From NCBI RefSeq assembly GCF_020283565.1, contig NC_060065.1, forward strand, positions 58,131,489 through 58,195,488: a DNA stretch of 64,000 bases, given 5' to 3'. Shown here piece by piece: positions 38,973 through 50,687 of this stretch. The notes beneath the pieces were generated by a model that was not told the origin of the DNA, did not search any database, and saw only the letters and a list, made by a program, of their open reading frames with translations. This DNA is from Trifolium pratense (taxonomy: Eukaryota > Streptophyta > Magnoliopsida > Fabales > Fabaceae). The stretch's first letter is position 1. Each line of letters begins with the position of its first letter. Made by a program: the position numbers and the translations under genes.

Positions 38973-41073
38973 ATGGATAAATTGAGATTATTGTTACTTG
39001 TTCTGGCTTCCATAACAACAACTCTCTCTATTTTCACTCTCCTCCTCATTCACCATAACAACTACTACAACTCTATCTCTCTTTTCAGCTTCAAATCTGA
39101 TGAACGACCCAAAGATCACAACAACATTATTATTGTTACAGACTCACCGCCGGGTCAGTCACTCTATCTATCTATCTATCTATTCACTAAGTCTTTAATT
39201 CATTCTTTTAACATTTTATTTTCTCTCTTATTTGTTGTCTTCTTGTCAGAAAATGTTACGGGAACCAACTTTCAATTACAACAACCACCTCATCAGACTC
39301 AGAGTAACGCCGCATCACAAACAGTGGCTATCATTATTGGTTAGCAGCATTATTACACTTTCTTCTTCTTTTTCTTAATTTCAATATTCTTCCTTACTTA
39401 CATATACCATCATCATTACTGCTTCTTCACATTAGTTAGTTAGTTAGTTCAGATATACACTATAATTAATGGTACTCAAAACTACCATAACTTAGGGTGA
39501 GAGTGAAATCAACATTATTACAATTTTGGATTTAAATTTCTTATACAATTAATTATCATGCTTATTTTATTTAATTTCCACATCTACAGCTCCAAAAAAT
39601 GATTCCCTTGAAAACCAAAACAAGGATACTACATCTATTATATCTTCTTCTACTACCATTCCTAATAATGACCGATTCCTTGATGGACTTTTACTTTCTA
39701 CATTTGACCCACCATCTTGCTTGAGTAGATATCAATCTTACTTATACCGCAAACCTTCACCTTATAAACCTTGTGCATATTTGATATCCAAGCTACGAAA
39801 CTATGAACTTCTTCATACAACTTGTGGACCTCATACCAAATCATACGCCAAAGTCACAAAAAAGGGTACAAAAAATTTTAGCAAAAATGATTGCAAATAC
39901 CTTGTTTGGACACCTTCCAATGGATTGGGGAACAGGATAATAACCTTGGCTGCAGCATTTCTTTATGCTATCCTTACAGACCGGGTTCTACTTGTCAAAT
40001 TTGGGATTGACATGTTTGGTCTCTTTTGTGACCCATTTCCTCATTCCTCCTGGTTATTGCCCAGGAACTTTCCATATTGGAAAGATCATAAACATATTCA
40101 AACATATGAAACCATGCTAATCAATAGCAGCAACAAAAACAACAGATCAAACGAACTTTTGCCGCAATTTCTTATTCTTAATCTACAACACTCCCATGAT
40201 GCTCGTCATAACAACTTCTTTCATTGTGATCAAACTCAAGGTCTTCTCCACAAAGTTCCTGTTCTCATTTTGTCGTCGGATCAATATTTTGTCCCTTCTC
40301 TTTTTATGATTCCATCATTTCAACAACAACTAAGCAAAATGTTCCCTGACAAAGACACTGTTTTTCATCATTTGGGGCGTTACCTTTTTCAACCATCCAA
40401 TGAGGCATGGGAACTAATTACCAGGTTCTACGAGGCGCACTTAGCCAAGGCAAATGAGAAAATTGGCTTGCAGATTAGAGTATATAACACTCACCAAGTA
40501 CCGCATACAACTGTTATCAATGAAATTCTAGCCTGCACCCTTCAGCATAAGCTGTTGCCCGAATTGGACGCGCAGAAGACAGCAACATCTCATTTGAAGA
40601 AGCAGACATCAAAAGCTGTTCTAGTGGCATCTCTATATTCTGAATATGGTGAGAAGCTGAGGACTATGTATAAGGCAAATACAACTGTGACCGGTGAGGT
40701 AATAAAAGTTTATCAGCCAAGTCACGAAGGGCGTCAAAAATCAAATAATGACACGCACAATATTAAAGCATGGACAGAAATATATCTACTGAGTCTGTGT
40801 GATGTATTGATTACAAGCCCCAAGTCTACTTTTGGGTATGTTGCCCATAGTCTTGGAGGTTTAAAGCCATGGATTCTAAAGAGGGCATATGGGGAAACCA
40901 TCCCAAATCCACCTTGTCAACGAGCAATGTCCATGGAGCCTTGTTTCCATTATCCTCCCAAATATGCCTGTAGGGCCAACAACACAGTTGATTTTACTTC
41001 CCTTTATCATCACATGAAGCATTGTGAGGATGTAAAAAGTGGATTGAGGTTGGTTAATGCTAATCGTAGGTAA
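38973..41073 (+). CDS. Galactoside 2-alpha-L-fucosyltransferase (GT37), copy 1
   Basis: Plant GT37 enzymes add fucose from GDP-fucose to galactose in xyloglucan (FUT1) or arabinogalactan proteins, in the Golgi. Exons 38973-39153, 39250-39339 and 39590-41073 join in frame to 584 aa with GT-AG ends. It is a type II membrane protein: a short cytosolic start MDKLRL, then one membrane anchor (LLLVLASITTTLSIFTLLLI), then a stem. The catalytic part has FLDGLL..SCLSRYQSYLYR, the TPSNGLGNRI motif, HHLGRYLF.PSNE, the nucleotide-binding IGLQIRVYNT and STFGYVAHSLGGLKPWI. No lesion was seen. The start is the first ATG before the membrane anchor. It is the upstream member of a tandem pair with 43789-45587. 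Which acceptor it uses cannot be read from sequence. Confidence 0.93.
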
Positions 41074-42009
41074 CAAATTAACATCGTTGGTCCATGTTCG
41101 CTCTAACATTTCACTACTCAACTTCATACTTCTATGTTTGACCGTATTTGAGGTCCTCAAGAACAGTGAAAGTGTTATTGACTAGTAGAAACTGTTTCAT
41201 TGGAATGGTCCCCTATTCCTAGTTCAGTGAATTGATGGGAAACCTCGCATGACTGAAATCCTCTGCTTGTGCTAGTGCTAAGTAATCTATTGGTGATGAG
41301 ATGATACACAAATGAACCTCACACGACTGAAGTCCTTTGGTAGACAAGTTATCTGAGGCTTGCATGGTTATGCTTAACTGCTATTTGTTGGACACCCCTT
41401 AATGTGACTGGTATATTGTCTCTCTATTGAGCATTATTTTGAGTAAACCAATTTGTGTAACATAAATTCTTAACTTAGTTACTGTATTTTGTGTCACTGG
41501 TTTTTGCTAATAGCATTGTAATTATATTTGTGTGCTCTGAATAAGATATAGCTAGTTCTGGTTCGAGTTGGGATTAATGGAATATAAACATTATATTCTT
41601 AACTTGTTTGTTAGCTTTAAGTTTGGATTTGTATCTTTTTACGTCAAACACAATTTTTCCACTCAAATTTATGTTCCATCTCACTTTTACCTGATAAATC
41701 CACCTTCACTTTCAAATTACTTTGAACTAAAATCAATTTGACAAACTGTGAAACACGTGATAGATACTCCGCCTCTTTAACTATTTAGTCTAGGGTTCAA
41801 TCCCTAATATAAAAACAAAAGAACCAAATACACTTATGAATTAACATAAAAGCTTATTAATTTGTATAAACCGTTTTTCATAAGCCAAAAAATAAGTCTA
41901 TCCAAACGGTTTGGATGCGCCGAACTAAAACAGAAGACTATGTTGAGCTGCACAAGAGTATAATAACATCAATTCTAGAGGCAAAACATGCCGATTAAGT
42001 CATGTTTTC
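41074..42009. other. Intergenic between fucosyltransferase copy 1 and a small MULE
   Basis: The left part is the copy 1 3' UTR region. A diverged half of the 42487-42697 MITE family lies at about 41826-41925 (ending AAGTCTATCCAAACGG). Nothing else is supported. Confidence 0.5.
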
Positions 42010-42420
42010 AAAGAGAACTTCTTTTCGAGTCTCCTGACTTTTCTTGCGCGCTCCCGATATTCCAAAAATACCCCTCGCTAAAGGGGGTGAAAATATGAAA
42101 GTAAAAAAGAAAACACTTCGCTGCTTAAGTAGCAAACTCAAGGGGGTGCAAAACTGAAGAAAAAAAAAAGTTCGCTACTTAAGTAGCGAACCTTATAAAA
42201 TCTAATATTTTTGTCTCCTTCACCCTTCCTTCACCCCCTATGAAAATGTTTTTATAAGGGCCGCTAACTAAAGTGCAAACTCAGTTCGTTACTTTAGTAG
42301 TGAACTATGTTTTCCCAGGTTTTGCACTTTTACACACTCGTTACCTAACCAACGAGAGGGATAAAATTGGAAACTCGTAAGAAACTCAGGGGATGCGAAA
42401 AGAAGAACTCATTTCCAAAT
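42010..42420. mobile_element. Small non-autonomous MULE-like element with TTCGCTACTT palindromes
   Basis: The ends form inverted repeats of about 60 bases. The left reads GAACTTCTTTTCGAGTCTCC, and the right, reverse-complemented, reads GAGTTCTTCTTTTCGCATCC; both continue to a ...CCCTCTCG/CCCCTCG stretch. Flanks TTTCAAAGA and TTTCCAAAT may be a diverged 9-bp target duplication. Between the ends lie three palindromes of the type TTCGCTACTTAAGTAGCGAA (near 42118, 42170 and 42283). No coding capacity. Confidence 0.65.
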
Positions 42421-42486
42421 ACAGCCATCACTAACATACTGTTGGTGAAGAAAACAGTCCTTGAGTGTGTTGAAAGCCAGAACATT

Positions 42487-42697
42487 AAGGGTCCGTTTGA
42501 ATTGACTTATTTTTAAGCTTATGCAAATAAATAAGTTTTTATATATTATTATAAGTTTTTCAAGGTAGATTATGAAAAAACATCTTATAGAGATACAATT
42601 TTTGTTAGTAAAAACTTATAAATTAAAATAAAAATTTATTTATTTGCATAAACTATTTTCATAAGCTCAAAGATAAGTCAAATTCAAACGGGCTCTA
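42487..42697. mobile_element. MITE, same family as 9750-9956
   Basis: The left end AAGGGTCCGTTTGAATTGAC is complementary to the right end (reverse complement TTTAGAGCCCGTTTGAATTT). The arms extend through ACTTATTTTTAAGCTTATGC. Confidence 0.75.
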
Positions 42698-43788
42698 AAT
42701 TAGTGGACAAATAGTCACATCGGTTCCTTCTGCACTCTAGTTAGTAATGTAATAAAATAAAATAAAAAAACAATAGTTCTAATGCTTAATAAATAAGAAA
42801 GTCTCATTGGGAAAAAGGCATTAAGAAAAGAGTTACCCATGGGGGAGAAGTTAGAAAGGAAAAAAACTGACAAAAATATAAATTATGAAATATGAAATAT
42901 AGTACATTTAATGCATTGGGAAAAGAATATTTTGTCACCAGCAAATCACATATAGGATAGGATCATATTTGATTTTCTTTAAAAATATATATGGAAAAAA
43001 GTATGCCAATCAATATCAATAAATATATACTTGATTTCTTTTTATTACAGTATATACTTGATATTTTTTAACCATATATAAAACGGTGGTTTGCAAAATT
43101 ATATTTACAAGGACTGATTGCAGCACATAATCTTCTCCAGGTACGTAATTGTCTTGCTCTCAACTTTGAATTCAAATTGTTGAATTTTTTTGTTTCATGT
43201 TTTTTCATGTTCGTTTTTTTTTTTTTTTTTTTATAAACATGGTTTGTCTGAATTCACCATCTTTTCGTTGAATTTGGACAAATCAAGGAAAAATGTGCAT
43301 AGTACATTTTCAACTTTAATGTGATTGTATAATACACAACGTTATTTTTTAAAAATATTTGATAAGACTTATTGATCCGATGAAAAAATAAGTTTGTACT
43401 TGGTGCAAGAGATGTTTCCACCATAAAATTGCAAAACACGACTAGGAATTGAATTTTACATGAATATATATTGTAAATTGGGCACTGTTGTATTTTTTTT
43501 TTATAGAATGCACTTGAAAATCAATATTGAGAAGCAAATTGAAATTCTGCCTTCAAAAAAAATATTGAGAAACTAATTTTATGGCTTTTTGCATTATAAT
43601 ACACTAAAGTCAAGAACATTAGTATCAATTTGTTGCATTGCTTTCAAACAAAGTCAAGAACATTTCTTAAACCACTATTTATTAATAATATATAAATAGT
43701 GAGAGATTGATCATATATTCATCTTCTTGGTATTGAAGGGGATAGTGGATGCTAATTACAAGTCATTGAAGCCATCATCATCATCATC
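42698..43788. other. Intergenic and promoter of fucosyltransferase copy 2
   Basis: AT-rich spacer. From about 43428 onward the sequence is duplicated at 56964-57361. A TATA box, TATAAATA, sits at 43691-43698, about 95 bases before the start codon. A CAT microsatellite abuts the ATG. Confidence 0.6.
43691..43698 (+). promoter_or_regulatory. TATA box of fucosyltransferase copy 2
   Basis: TATAAATA, 91 bases upstream of the ATG at 43789. It is conserved in the duplicated promoter near 57255. Confidence 0.6.
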
Positions 43789-45587
43789 ATGGTATGGTTG
43801 GAGTTGAGTTCAAATGGGATCAGAAGTGCTTGTTTGGTCATCTTTATCATATCATTCTCTATACTCATATTAACACTCACCTCCAACTTTGGTCATTTTG
43901 AGTTGTTTTCAAAAGATATAAATGGAAGAGGTCAAAATTTGACAACTCAATGTTTGCCATTGAGATCAGGAATAATATCCCAAAACATCACAAATAATGA
44001 GTTGGAAACCAAAAATTCTACAGAGTCAAATATAGGTAATATCCATTTCTATAGCTTATTATGTTGTAAACTTCAATATGATTGATATATGAAAATATAT
44101 TTAACATGTCTAAATCTGCAGGATCAACAAATAGTTCCTCCTCATCAACTAGAAATCATGCTGATAAATTCCTTGATGGACTTATACCTTCTGGATTTAA
44201 TAAAGGATCATGCTTAAGTAGATATCAATCCTACTTATACAGAAAAGTATCACCTTATAAACCTTCTCCATATCTCATATCCAAACTTCGCAATTATGAA
44301 GATCTTCACAGAAGATGTGGACCTCATACTAGAGCTTACAAGAGAACCATGGTACATCTTAATAGTTTCAAATCCAATGTTACTACTATTGGATCATGTA
44401 AGTACATAGTATGGACACCTGCTAATGGCTTAGGGAACAGAATTGTTAGCATGGCTGCAACATTCCTTTATGCAATCCTCACTGACCGCGTCCTACTAGT
44501 GAAGTTTCAAGATGACATGGTTGGCTTATTTTGTGAACCGTTCCTCAACTCATCATGGTTATTACCTAATGCTAAAGAATTTCCTTTTAGTACTGACGAC
44601 AATGGAAAAAAAGATTTTGAAACATATGATATTGTGATGAAAAGGGATAGGGAAAACAATTCAAAGGAATTATTATTACCGTCGGTTATGCATCTCAAGA
44701 TAGAACACACAGATGATGAACATGAAATGTTTTTCTCTTGTGATCATAGCCAACATCTTCTACATAAAGTTCCAATCTTGATTTTAAGATCAGATCAATA
44801 CTTTGTACCTTCTCTTTTTATGGGTCCATCCTTCGGTCAAGAGCTTAGAAAAATGTTCCCAAACAAAGAAACTGTTTTTCACCATTTGGGACGCTACCTA
44901 TTTTTCCCTTCAAATGATGTATGGGGACCAATCAAAAGGTTCTATCAAGCATATTTGGCCAAGGCAGATGAGAAGATTGGAATCCAAGTAAGAGTATTTT
45001 ATCCTAATATCAGTTCACACCAAACAATCACAAAGCAAATTTTGACCTGCGCCCAAAAAAATAAGATACTGCCCAATTTTGCCCCAAAAGATTCAAAAGA
45101 ATCTCCACGGAAAAATCAAACTTTGAAGTCGGTTTTGGTAGCATCTTTATATCGAGAGTATGGTGAGAACCTTAGAACGATGTATTTGAATAAACCAAGT
45201 GTTACAGGGGAAATCATAGGGGTTTATCAGCCAAGTCACGAAGAGCATCAAAAGTTTGGTGATAACTTGCAAAACAAGAAAGCATTGACAGAAATGTATC
45301 TTTTAAGTTTATGTGATGTTTTGGTAACTAGCTCTCTATCAACTTTTGGGTATGTGGCTCAGAGTTTGGGAGGCCTAAAGCCATGGGTTCTTTACAAATT
45401 ACAAGACAACAACCTCCCAGATTCGCCATGTGTGCAAGATGTCTCTATGGAGCCTTGTTATCATATACCTCCTAAACTTGATTGCATGGAGAAACCTATA
45501 GATGATGATGTTGGTAAAGCTTTTCCTTACATGAGGAGATGTGTGGACTATAATTTGGGTGTAAAGTTGGTCAATGATCTTCAGTAG
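43789..45587 (+). CDS. Galactoside 2-alpha-L-fucosyltransferase (GT37), copy 2
   Basis: Two exons, 43789-44035 and 44122-45587, join in frame (…SNI-GSTN…) to 570 aa. Exon 1 encodes MVWLELSSNG, then a membrane anchor (ACLVIFIISFSILILTLTSN), then stem with N-glycosylation sequons. Exon 2 carries FLDGLIPSGF..SCLSRYQSYL, TPANGLGNRI, HHLGRYLFFPSND, IGIQVRVFYP and STFGYVAQSLGGLKPWV. It is clearly homologous to copy 1 across the catalytic part, but its N-terminal anchor region differs and it has one intron fewer. No lesion was seen. Its promoter and exon 1 are duplicated at 56964-57608. Confidence 0.94.
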
Positions 45588-46621
45588 CTATTAATATTTT
45601 ATCCTTTTTTTTTTTTTTTGCAAGATTTTAATTTTAGTCTATGGTGACATCAAAACTATTTTAGGCATTATTTTTTTTTTGTAAATATGATTTTTTTCAT
45701 GATCTTAAACATTAGAATATTAGATAGAAGAAACCCATTTGATTTATTTTTTTGGAATTGAGATCACCTAGTTGAGCCGGTGAATCAACCTATAGTTTTT
45801 GTTGCATAAGGTGGCAATCAACTTCATATATTTGTTATCATAGTAAAGGTTAATAAATTTGGAGAAGTTGAAACAAATACAAAAATAATTTCACTTTACA
45901 TAGTTACAAACAGATTGTTGTTAATTTGTTATACTTCGACGTAGATGACGTCTAGCACGGTGTCACAAATCAATGTAAAGAAGGACAGAGCAAATCTTGT
46001 TTGCCATAGAGAAGTATAGATCAACTAGATCAATCATGCTTCTGGTTTGCCAAACGAGATTAGCCCTGCCACATTTTGACAGCTTTTAATTAAAACTAGC
46101 ATTTTGATCAAGCATATTTACTTCAAAGTTTGGTTTCAATTTAAAGTCTGTATCAATCCATATGTATTTATTGTTGTATAGCAGAGTAATTTTTTTAGCA
46201 GATTATACTTATTCTTAATCATTGATAAAGTGACTATAATATTTATGTTTAATTGATACATAAGTAAGACATACTCTTTCTTATTATCGCTTTTTTTTTT
46301 TTGGTACATATTCTTTTTATTGCTTTTATCTATTGCAAATTGGGCCCTGTTGTATATTGAATCAATATTGAGAAGCTAATTAGCTTTTGTTATTAGTCAC
46401 TCCATCTCAAATTTTTAGTCTTTTTATTTTGTCTCAAAACTTTAGTCCTCTTAAGAAACCAACGCACATTTAGTAATACTTTACCATTTGTACAATTACA
46501 AAAGTTAAAACATTAATTAAATATATTTTCTCTTTCTTAATAAAGTAAGGGTAAAAATGACTTTACATATCATTTTCTTAATTTCCGTGCAAAACTCCAA
46601 AAATGACTTTACATATGCATT
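45588..46621. other. Intergenic between fucosyltransferase copy 2 and the ABCC13 partial copy A
   Basis: 3' flank of copy 2 and AT-rich spacer with poly-T runs. No supported gene. Confidence 0.5.
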
Positions 46622-48336
46622 TTAAAATTCAATTTATTCCAAAATAATTGATTTGAAGCATTATAAACTCATATTTCTTACTTCACAATCATGAAGAGTT
46701 CTGAACCATACATTATAACATAAAAATTCCAAAGTGTTTTTACAACTTGAAAGCTAAAACAAGCAGAGTGCTTAAATCCATGAAAATGATAATAAGCAAA
46801 ACAAACACCTGAAGTCTACTGTAGATATACCAAAAGGGCAATAACAGAACTAAGAAGAAGACCTACAGAGAACCAAAATATAAAAATATACTGATGATGG
46901 ATAAAGTTGTTGCAAATTTCAAAATTTCATAGTTCATAAGAAAAACAAAAAATATTATGAATACCTGTACGTAAGATAAAATAATTGCAATACCCAACAG
47001 TCCTACACAAAACATTATAAATCATGAAATCTACAAATTTCATATTTGTATAATCTTCTAAGGCCTGTAGTCATCATATTCTAACCTATTCAGTATTCTT
47101 CCACCAGGGGTCTGATCAAAGAATTGCCCAGGTGCATTGATAAGCTTGCTGAGTAGTCTATTGTGCACCTTAGTTGCCGCTTGTAAGCCACTAAATGCAA
47201 AAGAGAATGCCCTCACTAATGTGAAAAGGGAATTCATAATACAAAAGAGACATAGTATAGTCTGGGGCATTAATTATCATCTCAAAGTTAGAAAGTTGCA
47301 TTTAATATTAGTAGCTAACAGTGACTAATGTTATGAGCATCAAAAAAGAACTTTCAGTTAAGCTTGATTAATATTTCCACCGTGATCTTTACAGGATGAT
47401 AGTAGGGGATTCCAAATTACAAAAAATAAAAGGAACTCCAAATTACAATGTGTTTATACTCACTTATACACACCAAGTTCAACTTTTCCCTCCTTCCTCA
47501 ACTCAACTTCAATTACACCATCTGCTCCCTCTAGGGAATCCATGATAATTCTATCAATAAGAGATTGCTCCTTGGATATAGAAGAATTTGTGCTGCAAGA
47601 TTTCTGATTATGTGAAGTTGAATCCATTTCATTCAATGGGGAGAATGCTGTATATGAAGAAGTTGGAAAGTCAGCTGAACTTCCCATCCACTTTAAGTGT
47701 CCTTTGTTCAATACAACAATCATATCAGCAGAAGATATTGCCTGCATATAAATTAGACACGTCATTATGCTAATCCTTATAAATTAGACACACACATACA
47801 TAGGAGGAATCAGATTATATCGGTGTAACACATTAACTGTTATACCATTAAAAACTTTAGATACAATATGTGGTTGTTGATGATCCAACTGTTTAAAAAT
47901 AACTATATATTACATTGCTTATTTGTGTCAGATTTCAATAAGATTTTAAACAAAAATAAGTTTAGAATAAAATAGTTCTTATTTTATATTTTTGAAAAAT
48001 GAATATAACACTAATATTGATATATCTCATGATAGGTTAAAAAAAATTGGACTACTTTAAAAATGTTATATATAAAAATTTGGCGCGCGCGTGCACATAC
48101 GCACACATAAAATAATTGTGAAGCGACTACACAATAACCTGAGTGTTGTGGGTACAGAGCAATCGGGTTTTTCCCTTCATAAGAGGACCGAGAATGGCAT
48201 TGTGTAAGATCCACCGAGCAACTTGTACATCAACTGAACTCAGGACATCGTCAAGCATAATAACATCTGAGTCATGATACAATACCCTGCCAAATGGACA
48301 ATAGTTAGTTCTTTTTCTTCAGCATAATCAAGGCTT
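46622..48336 (-). pseudogene. ABCC13 partial copy A (middle of the gene)
   Basis: The segment is near-identical to 21187-23466 of the intact ABCC13 gene, introns included and in the same orientation, so it is a DNA-level duplicate. It keeps the exons equivalent to 21430-21374 (SRLQ end), 21902-21728 ([20 protein letters not shown]), 22822-22544 ([20 protein letters not shown]) and 23417-23270 (…[13 protein letters not shown]). It lost about 73 bp removing most of the exon equivalent to 21640-21531, and about 440 bp removing the exon equivalent to 22435-22280. It has neither nucleotide-binding motif set nor a start or end, so it cannot make a transporter. Confidence 0.95.
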
Positions 48337-49361
48337 GGTGATGGAGGACTTGCAGAGTTCAAGATCCAAAAATTTGATAGCTAGATTATTGTGAGTCATA
48401 ATAGCAGGAATTGAATTTTGTCGGAGCAGGGAGCAAACCATCAACAAATCTTAACTTACTCTTGGAAATTATTCATAGCTTTACTGAGCATACAAAAAGT
48501 CAGTAGTGTCTGTCATCAATAGGAAAAAAAGGGAAACAAAACCCCAAAGAAAATTTAAATCACCTCTATGACTTGTGATAAAAGACTATCAATCCCACCC
48601 AACACAAAAGGTCTTTACTGAGCATACAAAAAATCACCTTCAAGTGCACAAAAATAGAGATACTGAGAGTGCTTGAAAGGAAAATCATTAAGCAAATAAT
48701 TGACCATATATACAAACTTGACTACTTCAAAACAAAATAAATCATGTGAAATTAAAACCACCCCTTGTATTGTTGCCAAGCTTGTTGGCATTACACAGCT
48801 CTAGCAGAAATTCTAATTTGAGAGAAAATGAAGATCAAAATTAAATACTGAGTGCAGCATTTTGCGATTAAGAACTAGGACAAAAGGGGTGTATTATTAT
48901 ACATACACTTGTCAAACTTCAATAGTAAGACATAAGTTGAAACAAGTGGGCTTGGATATTATACATTTTTGTTTGCAAAACCACTGTGAGATTTCATAAC
49001 ATCTATTACTAAGTCATGAAGCATGTACACGTCGAGTTAACTGATATGGATCATTAGAAAAACAAATGAACGGTATTATACACAAAGGTACATATATTTC
49101 AAGCAGAACTTAATGAAGTTCAAAAGGAGATACATAAGTGTAAAATACATGATAATAGAAACAAGATCAATTTGAAAATTGAAAAAGTGTAAACCTTCAA
49201 AATAAAATTCATAAAGCAAGATCCATATCACCAACCAGCTTCTTAATTTGTCAAATACATGATAATAATTATAATTTGAGCCGTTGACAAATCACTTTGT
49301 ATACAACGTAAAAATCCAAATAACACAGTCATATACCTCTGGGTTAAAACAAGAAAAACAA
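48337..49361. other. Intergenic before the F-box gene
   Basis: Unique-looking AT-rich sequence. The part next to 49361 is the F-box 3' UTR region. No gene supported. Confidence 0.5.
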
Positions 49362-50687
49362 CTAATTATTTAATCCTCGAATTGAAAGAAGGCTTTCCTT
49401 GTAAATTCCTATATCACAAGTGTTTTCCTCTCCTTTAAAACCAATCTCCTCGACTATTTGAGTGCTCAAATCAAGCCAAGCTAGTTCACCATCTTTTTTT
49501 CTATAGAAAATATATCCCTTCTTCCCAACTCCAATTAGGTTCCACCGATAAGAAGGTATGGGGTCAATAATAAATAGTTTGATCCATGATTCCTTCACAC
49601 CGAGTTGACCCAAAATTGATATCTGTAAAGTAGTATCGCTGTTATTATCTGAGATCAAAGCAATTGACCCATTTAACACCATCAAGTGACGTCTCTTAAA
49701 GATTGAAAAATCATGTGTTATATAGAGGGCGTCATCAAAATTTTGATCGAAGGGTGTCATAAAGGTCACCTCATGACTCAAGTCAAATGAAAACACAACC
49801 ATTTCAAACCTTTCAGATCCACTTTGTAGCAGCAAATGACACATTCCATCCAAGTACACTGTTGGTATTAGGGACGTATAATGAAAATCCAAGCAATCAG
49901 GCATATGGATGTCGAGTATCCTCCAAGAGTTATTAGTTAGACTATATATCTCAAACAAGGGGTCACGATATATTCCATTGTCATTCTCATATCTTAGGTC
50001 CCAGTCAAATGATACATACTGAATCACCTTAAAGTCATCTGTAACTTTGTCATAACCAAACCCATGAAAGTTATATCGAGTGGAAAGGCCAAATGGATGT
50101 GGTAGTCCGGATTCATCAGGGCTAGGAGGAACGACTACAAATTCATGGGTAGCCGGATTCCACAATACAAATCGGACCTTATTTAAATCTCCTCCTGGAC
50201 AATAGTCCATGAGACAAAGAATGCCGTTAACACTAGTTGAGCCCAGAATCGCAAGACAAGGGGGTTTATCCAGTTGAAAAGTAGGTGGGAGATTTAATTT
50301 GAGTGTATTTTGAAAAGTGTGATCAGGAGGGAGCAAAAGCAATTGATTTTCAAAAATGCGATCATCATCAGGATGCATGAGGAGAAATGTATGATGGGAA
50401 TCATCATCATCATCATCATATGTATTAGATATGAAATTGTTGCGAAACATGGTGTTGAAATGAGAGTTTTGAAACAAAATGGACCATGATTTGCGTACGC
50501 ATCCAAAACGCTTCAATGATTTGATTGGAAGTTTTGAAAGAATGTAAAATGCAAGATCATCGTGTATATAGTTGTTGTTGCTGCTAACCTTGTTTTTGAC
50601 GGTTTTGATTTGGCTGTTGTTAATAACAGACTCCGCTTCTCCCAACACCTTATCTGAATCCATGTGATGATTCTTTTGATTACTCAT
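49362..50687 (-). CDS. F-box protein with FBA interaction domain
   Basis: A single-exon frame of 441 aa. The F-box is at about residues 42-85: DDLAFYILSKLPIKSLKRFG, then CVRKSWSILFQNSHF. A run of five Asp follows (DDDDD, from a GAT repeat). The C-terminal half has the F-box-associated pattern: GSTSVNGILCLMDY, FVLWNPATHEFVVVPPSP, FGYDKVTDDFKVIQYVSF, FEIYSLTNNSWRILDI and YLDGMCHLL. Such proteins are substrate receptors of SCF ubiquitin ligases, with the F-box binding SKP1/ASK. The target is unknown. The closest gene on the right with a possible link is the T2 RNase at 59172-59996. The start is the first Met; the more N-terminal polar stretch is typical. Confidence 0.93.
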   Translation of the reverse strand: MSNQKNHHMDSDKVLGEAESVINNSQIKTVKNKVSSNNNYIHDDLAFYILSKLPIKSLKRFGCVRKSWSILFQNSHFNTMFRNNFISNTYDDDDDDSHHTFLLMHPDDDRIFENQLLLLPPDHTFQNTLKLNLPPTFQLDKPPCLAILGSTSVNGILCLMDYCPGGDLNKVRFVLWNPATHEFVVVPPSPDESGLPHPFGLSTRYNFHGFGYDKVTDDFKVIQYVSFDWDLRYENDNGIYRDPLFEIYSLTNNSWRILDIHMPDCLDFHYTSLIPTVYLDGMCHLLLQSGSERFEMVVFSFDLSHEVTFMTPFDQNFDDALYITHDFSIFKRRHLMVLNGSIALISDNNSDTTLQISILGQLGVKESWIKLFIIDPIPSYRWNLIGVGKKGYIFYRKKDGELAWLDLSTQIVEEIGFKGEENTCDIGIYKESLLSIRGLNN

